This document shows positions 1 through 4,176 of a stretch of 5,072 nt of DNA, one piece after another. The notes beneath the pieces are model-generated. The model saw only the letters and a program-made list of their open reading frames with translations, had not been told where the DNA came from and did no database searches. Location: assembly GCA_030600135.1 (NCBI GenBank), contig JAUVMS010000298.1, positions 1 to 5,072 of the forward strand. The letters are read 5' to 3'. The DNA is from Hyphomicrobiales bacterium (GTDB lineage: Bacteria; Pseudomonadota; Alphaproteobacteria; Rhizobiales; JAUVMS01). A program made the position numbers and the translations under genes. Numbering within the stretch: position 1 is the stretch's first letter; every line of letters begins with the position of its first letter.

Positions 1-522
1 GCCAATGGGCTCGGCCGGATCGCCGTTCGGCATGGTGTGGCCGGGACCGAACCAGGTGTCGAAGTTGTGGGGAAAGCGCGCCAGCGACTTGAGCCAACGG
101 ATCGGATACCAAAGGTGCTCGATGTCGTTCTCGTCGTCGGCGGCGTCAAAAACAGCATGGCCTTCTTGGGGCAACCAATCCGACGGCAACTGTATGAAAA
201 GCTCCGCACGGGCCCAGAGTTCCGGATCAGGCAAGTCGGGCGGCAGCGTCATCGGTAAATCGCTCATGCCGGACGTCACATACGTCCATGCATCGCAACG
301 TGGCGACGGCTCGACCAGCAAGACGTCGAGATGGACCTTGTCCGACACGAACTTGTGCAGGACGGTTTCGACCGGCCCGATGTGGCGCTCGATGTGGGCC
401 TCGATGTCATCGAGATAAACGCAATCGCGGTCAGGCAGCGAAAAATCCTTGGGCGGATCATCGTATCGAAAAATTTCCGACCCGCCCGGTGTGCGCGTGT
501 CATCCTTGCCGTTTTCGCCCAC
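1..522 (-). CDS. Suppressor of fused (SUFU) domain protein, 3' end cut by window
   Basis: The minus-strand frame stays open for 174 codons from a GTG at 522 to the window edge, so the C-terminus is missing. The translation reads as a bacterial SUFU domain: VYLDDIEAHIERHIGPVETV at residues 35-54, then HLDVLLVEP (64-72), YVTSGMSDLPMT (81-92), ELFIQLPSDW (107-116), WYPIRWLKSLARFPH (138-152), DTWFGPGHTMPNGDP (155-169). This run of blocks is typical of the family. The GTG start is supported by AGGGGA six nucleotides upstream, and an in-frame TGA lies six codons before it. The gene starts 35 nt after the bactofilin stop on the same strand, so the two are probably cotranscribed. Animal SUFU restrains Gli factors; bacterial members are mostly uncharacterised, and some are proposed immunity proteins in polymorphic toxin loci. 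No toxin is visible here, so the role is unknown. Family call is firm, function is not. Confidence 0.9.
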   Translation of the reverse strand, partial: MGENGKDDTRTPGGSEIFRYDDPPKDFSLPDRDCVYLDDIEAHIERHIGPVETVLHKFVSDKVHLDVLLVEPSPRCDAWTYVTSGMSDLPMTLPPDLPDPELWARAELFIQLPSDWLPQEGHAVFDAADDENDIEHLWYPIRWLKSLARFPHNFDTWFGPGHTMPNGDPAEPIG

Positions 523-528
523 GATCAG

Positions 529-534
529 TCCCCT
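529..534 (-). promoter_or_regulatory. Ribosome binding site of the SUFU gene
   Basis: AGGGGA on the minus strand, six nucleotides before the GTG at 522. It is the main reason for taking this non-ATG start. An in-frame stop just upstream leaves little room for any other start. Confidence 0.7.
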
Positions 535-557
535 CGGTCAACCCGTAGCCCCGCGGC

Positions 558-1208
558 TCAACCCTTCACGGCGACGCTCACGTGCTGCGACTGGCCCGAG
601 GTTGCGCCCTTGGCGTCGGCGACGACCACTTCGAAACCGGCGGCCGGCGCGCCGGCGCCGTCATGGACGAAGATGACGCGCCCGTCCTCGATGTCGGCCT
701 GGGTAAAGGTGCCGATGGAAAGGTCGTGGGCGCTGTCGAGGGCGACGAACCCGTGGGTCGCTTCGGACACCATGTAGGTCAGGTCCTCGGCCGCGTCGTC
801 GGGATCGAATGACGTCAAGTCCTCGGTGGTGATGCGGACGCTACCGCCACGGTGCACCGTCAGGTCGAGATCGCCGGCCAGATGCGGCGGCACGTTGCGC
901 AGCGTGGCGCTCAGGTTGCCACCCTGCTCCATGGCGATCTTGTCGTATTCGACATCGCCGCTGACCGAGCCGGTACTGGCGATGCTGAGCAACCCTCTGA
1001 CGAAGATTTCGCCCTGTACGGCGCCGAGTACTTCCGCGCTTTCGGCACGCAGAGACCCGTAGACCGCGCCGGTGTCGTTGATCACGACCGATGGCGCCGT
1101 CAGCGAGCCCTGGACCCGTCCGTTGACGACCACCCGACCGGTCGACGACAAGTCGCCCTCGACCACAGTGTCGGCCATGATAATGCTGTCGGTTTTTGCT
1201 TCGTTCAC
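558..1208 (-). CDS. Bactofilin fused to a CSPG/Cadherin_3-like repeat
   Basis: This 216-residue protein has two parts. Residues about 12-103 are a bactofilin (DUF583) domain: glycine-punctuated short beta repeats such as VVEGDLSSTGRVVVNGRVQG, VYGSLRAESAEVLGAVQGEI and GSVSGDVEYDKIAMEQGG. Bactofilins polymerise without nucleotide into filaments that scaffold envelope and cell-wall enzymes. Residues about 114-216 look like a single CSPG (NG2)/Cadherin_3 repeat: a SVRITTEDLTSFDPDD opening, LTYMVSEATHGFV, FTQADIEDGRVIFVHDG and a final FEVVVADAKG strand. Such repeats normally occur in secreted or surface proteins, yet no signal peptide or membrane segment is seen. The frame is also open to a TTG at 1235, but its AAGG lies directly against the codon. 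The GTG at 1208 has GGAGAG at a spacing of six and is preferred. The SUFU gene follows 35 nt downstream. The bactofilin call is strong; the repeat call is good, made by eye. Confidence 0.9.
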   Translation of the reverse strand: MNEAKTDSIIMADTVVEGDLSSTGRVVVNGRVQGSLTAPSVVINDTGAVYGSLRAESAEVLGAVQGEIFVRGLLSIASTGSVSGDVEYDKIAMEQGGNLSATLRNVPPHLAGDLDLTVHRGGSVRITTEDLTSFDPDDAAEDLTYMVSEATHGFVALDSAHDLSIGTFTQADIEDGRVIFVHDGAGAPAAGFEVVVADAKGATSGQSQHVSVAVKG

Positions 1209-1214
1209 CCCCAA

Positions 1215-1220
1215 CTCTCC
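1215..1220 (-). promoter_or_regulatory. Ribosome binding site deciding the bactofilin start
   Basis: GGAGAG on the minus strand, six nucleotides before the GTG at 1208. It favours this start over the in-frame TTG at 1235, which would add nine residues. Confidence 0.65.
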
Positions 1221-1370
1221 GTACTTCAGTGACAACCTTGGAGCGATGCCCGCTCGCCGTCGTCGTGATTTCGCCTGGACCCGTCAGGCACTTAGGCGCT
1301 GGCGGACGATGAGCCGCGATAGTCTAACCCGCAGAATCGGGCCAGAAAGAGACTTGGCGGGAAAGTCGGG

Positions 1371-1415
1371 CCGTATGCGTTGTTTGTGGTGGGTATGGTT
1401 AATGGGGGTGGGGTT
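1371..1415 (+). repeat. G-rich direct repeat, left copy
   Basis: About 45 nt related to 3880-3927 in the same orientation. Both begin CCGT, share GCG and TG at matching positions, then share TTGTGGTGGG, TATGGTT, ATGGG and GGTGGG in the same order. From TTGTGG onward, 30 of 32 bases here match the right copy, which has two small insertions (2 and 1 nt). The flanks beyond do not match. The two copies are about 2.5 kb apart and bracket the TIR operon and the ParB-like gene. Confidence 0.65.
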
Positions 1416-1483
1416 CTGATCCGAGGTGGTCATCGACTTCCATTGAGTTTAATTCGCAACACGCCGCGAACGATCACCATCTG

Positions 1484-1501
1484 AAATCGACGCTCAGATT
1501 T
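1484..1501. repeat. Short inverted repeat AAATC-8 nt-GATTT
   Basis: Perfect 5-bp arms (AAATC and GATTT) around an 8-nt spacer, upstream of the TIR operon. It could be an operator half-site pair, but arms this short arise by chance. Confidence 0.25.
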
Positions 1502-1525
1502 TGCCAACTAGCGCGATGCACTTTG

Positions 1526-1543
1526 CGTGTCGACGCAGACACG
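1526..1543. promoter_or_regulatory. Inverted repeat CGTGTC-6 nt-GACACG, possible operator
   Basis: Perfect 6-bp arms separated by six nucleotides, about 130 nt before the first start codon of the TIR operon. Arm size and spacing suit a dimeric DNA-binding regulator. No regulator gene is adjacent, apart from the ParB-like protein about 1.8 kb away, and no clear promoter hexamers accompany the site. Functional assignment is inference. Confidence 0.35.
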
Positions 1544-1658
1544 TACGAGAGAAACATCTTCAGCACCAAGACTAGCACTCGCGGCAAGTGACTGCTACGA
1601 TTGCTATGCGAATCGTTGTCTTGTCGTGTGTGTCTGCGATCGCGCTGATCAGCTTTTC

Positions 1659-1663
1659 AAGGA
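1659..1663 (+). promoter_or_regulatory. Ribosome binding site of the small operon gene
   Basis: AAGGA eight nucleotides before the ATG at 1672. The upstream in-frame starts (GTG 1588, ATG 1606) have no comparable site, so this decides the start. Confidence 0.6.
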
Positions 1664-1671
1664 CACGACTC

Positions 1672-2076
1672 ATGGATACCGACAACGATCCCTTCAAAGC
1701 GCGACTCGACAAACGCGCCGAAGAGCGCAACGCGGCTCAGTATCGTGAAGATGCGGAACGCAAGCAGCGTAACAACTGCGCGGTGCAGCGCATGCAGCTA
1801 ATCAGCGACGCTCTTGCGCGGAACGAGTGCGACGAGTTTTCCGTCACGCTTAGCATGAAGCGCGGAGACAGCTATGAAATCTTGATGAAACACTGCGGTT
1901 CCATCATTGGTTCTTGGATCGAACAAAAGGATCGTTCGTACGTATTTTTCCCGAACCAGCAGACTGGCAGCATTTCGATACCTTATACGTTCGCCTCAAA
2001 GCACCTTTATCAGTCGCAGGACTTTGTCGAGTCTGCAGCGGACGTAGTCGATTACGTGCGAACACATCACACTTAG
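1672..2076 (+). CDS. Unrecognised small charged protein, first gene of the TIR operon
   Basis: I do not recognise this 134-residue protein. Residues about 7-50 are rich in Lys, Arg and Glu (KARLDKRAEERNAAQYRED, ERKQRNN) and look helical, perhaps coiled-coil. The rest looks like a small alpha/beta domain: EFSVTLSMKRGDSYEILMKH (55-74), GSWIEQKDRSYVFFP (80-94), ISIPYTF (101-107), and a final helix (SQDFVESAADVVDYVRTHH). Cysteines are at 36, 53 and 75. The frame is open upstream to GTG 1588; those starts would add 28 or 22 residues with a modest hydrophobic run (IVVLSCVSAIALISF), but they lack a ribosome binding site. The stop lies 16 nt before the TIR gene, so the pair is almost certainly cotranscribed. 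That suggests a sensor, regulator or inhibitor of the TIR protein, but nothing in the sequence proves it. Codons are less GC-biased than in the window's outer genes. Confidence 0.75.
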   Translation: MDTDNDPFKARLDKRAEERNAAQYREDAERKQRNNCAVQRMQLISDALARNECDEFSVTLSMKRGDSYEILMKHCGSIIGSWIEQKDRSYVFFPNQQTGSISIPYTFASKHLYQSQDFVESAADVVDYVRTHHT

Positions 2077-2081
2077 CTTTT

Positions 2082-2085
2082 GAGG
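2082..2085 (+). promoter_or_regulatory. Ribosome binding site supporting the TTG start of the TIR gene
   Basis: GAGG seven nucleotides before the TTG at 2093, inside the 16-nt gap between the two operon genes. The TIR fold begins at once (ARVFISNAHADE), so this unusual start gives a complete domain. Confidence 0.65.
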
Positions 2086-2092
2086 TTCTAGC

Positions 2093-3052
2093 TTGCCTGC
2101 ACGCGTTTTTATTTCCAACGCCCATGCCGACGAGGTGTATCGCGAACAGCTCGACAAACAACTGACGATCCTTAAACGCGCCGGTATCGTCGAGATTTGG
2201 CACGATCGTCGCCTAGTCGCAGGTGAGGAGTGGGACCACCGCATCAAATCTGAGCTCGAGGCGGCCGACATCATTTTGCTACTTGTAAGCGATGATTTCC
2301 TGGCATCCGACTACATCCATGACGTCGAAATCAAGCGGGCTATGGAGAGACACGATGCTGGAAGCGCATGCGTTATCCCGGTCATTGCTCGACCGTGCAT
2401 CTGGGAAATCGCTCCCTTCAGTAAGCTGCAGGGGCTACCAAAAAACGTTAAAGCAATTAGCAAGTGGGCTAACACTGACGAAGCGTTCTTAGATGTTGCC
2501 AACGGCATCCGTCGCGTTGCAGAGCGATTCGAGCGAGAACCAACTGCACCTCGACCGACGCTAACTGGGATACCGCTACAATCAGGTGCCGGCCAAGCAA
2601 CTCCTCGCTCAGGTAACCTGCGGATTTCTAGGCGTTTTTCTGACCAGGACAAGGACACGTTCAAGCACGATGCTTTCGCGTTCATACAGAAATACATCGA
2701 AGGCTCGTTGACCGAGCTAGCGGCACGATACGATGATGTGCACACGAGCATTCGTCAAATCGACGCGAACCAGTTTGTCGCGGTCGTCTATAGAGACGGC
2801 AAGAAGGCTTCAGCCTGCACAGTCTCGTTGGGAGGCATGCTAGGAGACATACTATACTCCAGCAACGAGAATGCGCGCGACAACAGCTACAACGAGTCAC
2901 TCTCCGTGGAGACAGATGATCAGTCAATGTATCTCAAGCCAATGGGCATGAGCATGGTGCATCGCCGCGGCAACGACCAAGAGAAACTGTCGATGGAGGG
3001 CGGGGCTGAACTTTTCTGGAGTTTGCTTATCGAGCCGCTTCAACGCGACTAG
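2093..3052 (+). CDS. TIR-domain protein with conserved C-terminal domain
   Basis: 319 residues from a TTG start. Residues 3-145 form a bacterial TIR domain (TIR_2 type): RVFISNAHADEVYREQLDKQ opening strand and helix, WHDRRLVAGEEWD at the BB-loop (36-48), ADIILLLVSDDFLASDYIHD (58-77), then VEIKRAMERHDAG, VIPVIARPC and FSKLQGLPKN. Glu79 sits where NAD-cleaving TIRs carry their catalytic glutamate, so NADase activity is plausible but unproven. A Pro/Gly-rich linker (about 148-176) leads to a C-terminal domain (178-319): FKHDAFAFIQKYIEGSLTEL, IRQIDANQFVAVVYRDGKK, SSNENARDNSYNESLSVETD, MYLKPMGM and a final ELFWSLLIEPLQRD. From memory this domain recurs behind TIR domains in other bacteria; I know no function for it. 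Many bacterial TIR proteins act in anti-phage defence or as virulence effectors. No signal peptide or membrane segment is seen, so it is probably cytosolic. The small upstream gene is its likely partner. No Thoeris, CBASS or Argonaute gene is adjacent. Confidence 0.9.
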   Translation: MPARVFISNAHADEVYREQLDKQLTILKRAGIVEIWHDRRLVAGEEWDHRIKSELEAADIILLLVSDDFLASDYIHDVEIKRAMERHDAGSACVIPVIARPCIWEIAPFSKLQGLPKNVKAISKWANTDEAFLDVANGIRRVAERFEREPTAPRPTLTGIPLQSGAGQATPRSGNLRISRRFSDQDKDTFKHDAFAFIQKYIEGSLTELAARYDDVHTSIRQIDANQFVAVVYRDGKKASACTVSLGGMLGDILYSSNENARDNSYNESLSVETDDQSMYLKPMGMSMVHRRGNDQEKLSMEGGAELFWSLLIEPLQRD

Positions 3053-3055
3053 ATA
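3041..3055 (+). repeat. 15-nt near-identical direct repeat, copy 1
   Basis: CAACGCGACTAGATA spans the TIR stop codon. CAACGCGACTGGATA at 3105-3119 differs at one base. This could be a small duplication or chance. Confidence 0.3.
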
Positions 3056-3104
3056 GAGCGAGCAAGGCCCTTCTTGGCGCTGTGCAGCACATTTATTACC
3101 TGCC

Positions 3105-3119
3105 CAACGCGACTGGATA
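3105..3119 (+). repeat. 15-nt near-identical direct repeat, copy 2
   Basis: CAACGCGACTGGATA, one mismatch from the copy at 3041-3055. The neighbouring bases do not extend the match convincingly. Confidence 0.3.
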
Positions 3120-3252
3120 CCACCGATCCGGTCCGTCCGCCGTTTGCGAAAGCGGTCTTGCCGGTGGAACGGCGATCATGTTTCTCCTCGCCGCCCAACC
3201 CCTCGCACGCCGCGCCGGCGCACGAAATCCATGTCGATCGGATGGTGAACCC

Positions 3253-3273
3253 GCTAAGACGCAATGTCTTAGC
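3253..3273. repeat. Perfect 8-bp hairpin
   Basis: Arms GCTAAGAC and GTCTTAGC pair fully around a GCAAT loop. It sits between convergent genes, where a bidirectional terminator might be expected. The stem is only half GC and neither side has a T-run, so it is not a classical intrinsic terminator. It could be a processing signal or a protein-binding palindrome. Confidence 0.4.
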
Positions 3274-3333
3274 CATCAATTTCTGGATGGATGATCAGCC
3301 GCAGCACTGTCGCAATATCACGACCCTGGTGCC

Positions 3334-3579
3334 TCAGGAGCGGCGTGCACTGACGATGAGTGCCTGAATGGTCTCCTCTCCGAGCGCCTTGTGCGCTTCC
3401 AGTCGGTTGACACCCTTGACCAGAACATAACGTTCCTTGCCTCGGCGCACGAGGATGGGTAATTGGTCGGCTTCGTCCATGACTTTTTCGGCAGCCAACT
3501 CAACTCGTTCGGGATCGAGCTCCTTGCGGCGCTGCGTTGGCACGTAAATATCCTCAATTTTTATGACAACGACGTGCAA
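3334..3579 (-). CDS. Short stand-alone ParB-like N-terminal domain protein
   Basis: 81 residues from a TTG start. The sequence follows the ParB/Srx-like fold: a VKIEDI-type first strand (VIKIEDIYVPTQRRKELDPE, 5-24), a helix (RVELAAEKVMDEADQ), a strand PILVRRGKERYVLV (41-54), then KGVNRLEAHKALGEETIQAL (55-74), the counterpart of ParB box II. Full-length ParB is about 280-300 residues with a helix-turn-helix and dimerisation domain; none of that is present, so this is not a chromosome-partitioning ParB. Single-domain relatives occur in many alphaproteobacteria and on mobile DNA; their function is mostly unknown, with CTPase, nuclease-like or regulatory roles possible. The start is supported by GGGAG six nucleotides upstream. 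The gene converges on the TIR operon and is divergent from the oxidoreductase. Confidence 0.82.
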   Translation of the reverse strand: MHVVVIKIEDIYVPTQRRKELDPERVELAAEKVMDEADQLPILVRRGKERYVLVKGVNRLEAHKALGEETIQALIVSARRS

Positions 3580-3585
3580 TACTCA

Positions 3586-3594
3586 CTCCCTTTT
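3586..3594 (-). promoter_or_regulatory. Ribosome binding site of the ParB-like gene
   Basis: AAAAGGGAG on the minus strand, with GGGAG ending six nucleotides before the TTG at 3579. It settles the non-ATG start. Confidence 0.7.
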
Positions 3595-3679
3595 CAAGTC
3601 AAACGTCTCGGCCCGGACGATCGAATCCGCATCGCGGCCAATACTAAAGCTGAATTGACGATAGGTGTGCAACCCATTG

Positions 3680-3694
3680 TTCCGATATTCGGAA
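3680..3694. promoter_or_regulatory. Palindrome TTCCGATATTCGGAA, possible operator
   Basis: Perfect 6-bp arms around a TAT centre, about 100 nt upstream of the ParB-like start. Such compact palindromes often bind dimeric repressors. The function is inferred from position and symmetry only. Confidence 0.4.
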
Positions 3695-3879
3695 ATGCGA
3701 ACGAACCAGACACCCTGTGATCACTTCATGATGGCTCGCACCCGTCACCTTGCTTTCGATAAGGGTGATCGCAGTTCCAATCATCCGCGGAATAGTTGAG
3801 GGCCGCATTCTCAGGTATTTTTTGGAACTCTACACGACCCCTGGGTGGCTTGGCACCTACGTTTGCACTTCCATCCAAT

Positions 3880-3927
3880 CCGTGGGCGGTGCTTGTGGTG
3901 GGGGTATGGTTGATGGGCGGTGGGATT
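3880..3927 (+). repeat. G-rich direct repeat, right copy
   Basis: Same orientation as 1371-1415. Compared with the left copy it has GG inserted after TTGTGGTGGG and a C inserted before GGTGGG. A further GGG follows (3928-3930), giving four runs of three or more G: GGGGG, GGG, GGG and GGG. That is a possible G-quadruplex on the plus strand, with a long first loop of about 10 nt. Confidence 0.65.
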
Positions 3928-4066
3928 GGGAGTGTACGCGGGGGCCACGTGGCGATAGCAATACTGAGCGTGAAACGTGGGCGAATGATGAAGCGGGATG
4001 GTGAGAGAACCGCGACATGCAATTAAATCACACGATCGCGGCGACAAGAGTTGGCTAGCGCAATAG

Positions 4067-4080
4067 TTGAAAATATTCAA
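4067..4080. promoter_or_regulatory. AT-rich inverted repeat upstream of the oxidoreductase
   Basis: TTGAA and TTCAA arms flank AATA, about 100 nt before the oxidoreductase start, in the AT-richest part of the window. It is a plausible operator or promoter element, but short. Confidence 0.3.
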
Positions 4081-4166
4081 GGTGCAGATGGGAAATACTT
4101 TCTCTCCCACAAGTAGCCAAACCCAACATCCAAACAATGCTATTGTAAGCTCGTCGAGTACTCAAT

Positions 4167-4170
4167 GGAG
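4167..4170 (+). promoter_or_regulatory. Ribosome binding site deciding the oxidoreductase start
   Basis: GGAG six nucleotides before the ATG at 4177. It overlaps the alternative in-frame ATG at 4165, which has no good site of its own, so 4177 is preferred. Confidence 0.6.
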
Positions 4171-4176
4171 TTGGCG

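Larger units (their letters stand above)
1209..1671. other. Divergent intergenic region without a supported gene
   Basis: This stretch separates the leftward bactofilin-SUFU unit from the rightward TIR operon, so it should carry promoters for both. No open frame in it reads like a protein. It contains one copy of the G-rich repeat (1371-1415) and two inverted repeats (1484-1501, 1526-1543). A weak -10-like TAGACT is seen on the minus strand near 1321-1326 without a good -35, so no promoter is called. Base composition falls from GC-rich to mixed across the stretch. Confidence 0.6.
3053..3333. other. Convergent intergenic region without a supported gene
   Basis: Lies between the TIR operon (rightward) and the ParB-like gene (leftward). 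Open frames on both strands here have atypical composition and no recognisable domain. It holds an 8-bp perfect hairpin (3253-3273) and the second copy of a 15-nt near-repeat of the TIR stop region (3105-3119). No T-tract follows the hairpin on either strand, so no terminator is assigned. Confidence 0.55.
3580..4176. other. Long divergent intergenic region without a supported gene
   Basis: About 600 nt between the ParB-like gene (leftward) and the oxidoreductase (rightward). Several frames are open for 80-110 codons, but their proline-, arginine- or tryptophan-rich translations fit no family I know, and they overlap one another. Noted items are the palindrome at 3680-3694, the right G-rich repeat (3880-3927), an inverted repeat CCGCGA/TCGCGG (4010-4041, 20-nt loop) and TTGAA-AATA-TTCAA (4067-4080). 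The last 150 nt are AT-richer and probably hold the oxidoreductase promoter. A weak pair TTGGCT-17 nt-TATTCA starts at 4051 but is not convincing. Confidence 0.55.

Noticed and set aside
852..1232. Plus-strand frames opposite the bactofilin gene
   Set aside because: They are shadows of GC-rich codons on the minus strand, where a full domain match is evident.
1209..1235. Longer bactofilin form starting at TTG 1235
   Set aside because: Its AAGG directly abuts the TTG, whereas GTG 1208 has GGAGAG at ideal spacing; the extra nine residues are outside the bactofilin fold.
3074..3367. Plus-strand open frame of 97 codons after the TIR gene
   Set aside because: Composition is atypical, there is no ribosome site or domain, and its end overlaps the ParB-like gene.
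3644..3808. Minus-strand 54-codon frame (ATG 3808) ahead of the ParB-like gene
   Set aside because: The translation looks mildly protein-like, but there is no ribosome site, no known domain and no supporting context.
3726..4022. Minus-strand open frame of 98 codons across the right G-rich repeat
   Set aside because: The proline/threonine-rich middle comes from the repeat itself, no family is recognised, and competing frames overlap it.
4010..4041. Inverted repeat CCGCGA/TCGCGG with a 20-nt loop
   Set aside because: GC-rich 6-bp arms with a long loop are expected by chance here; mentioned only in the intergenic entry.
4087..4110. TGGGA/TCCCA hairpin before the oxidoreductase
   Set aside because: Five-bp arms around a loop of about 11 nt, without conservation evidence, are too weak to list.
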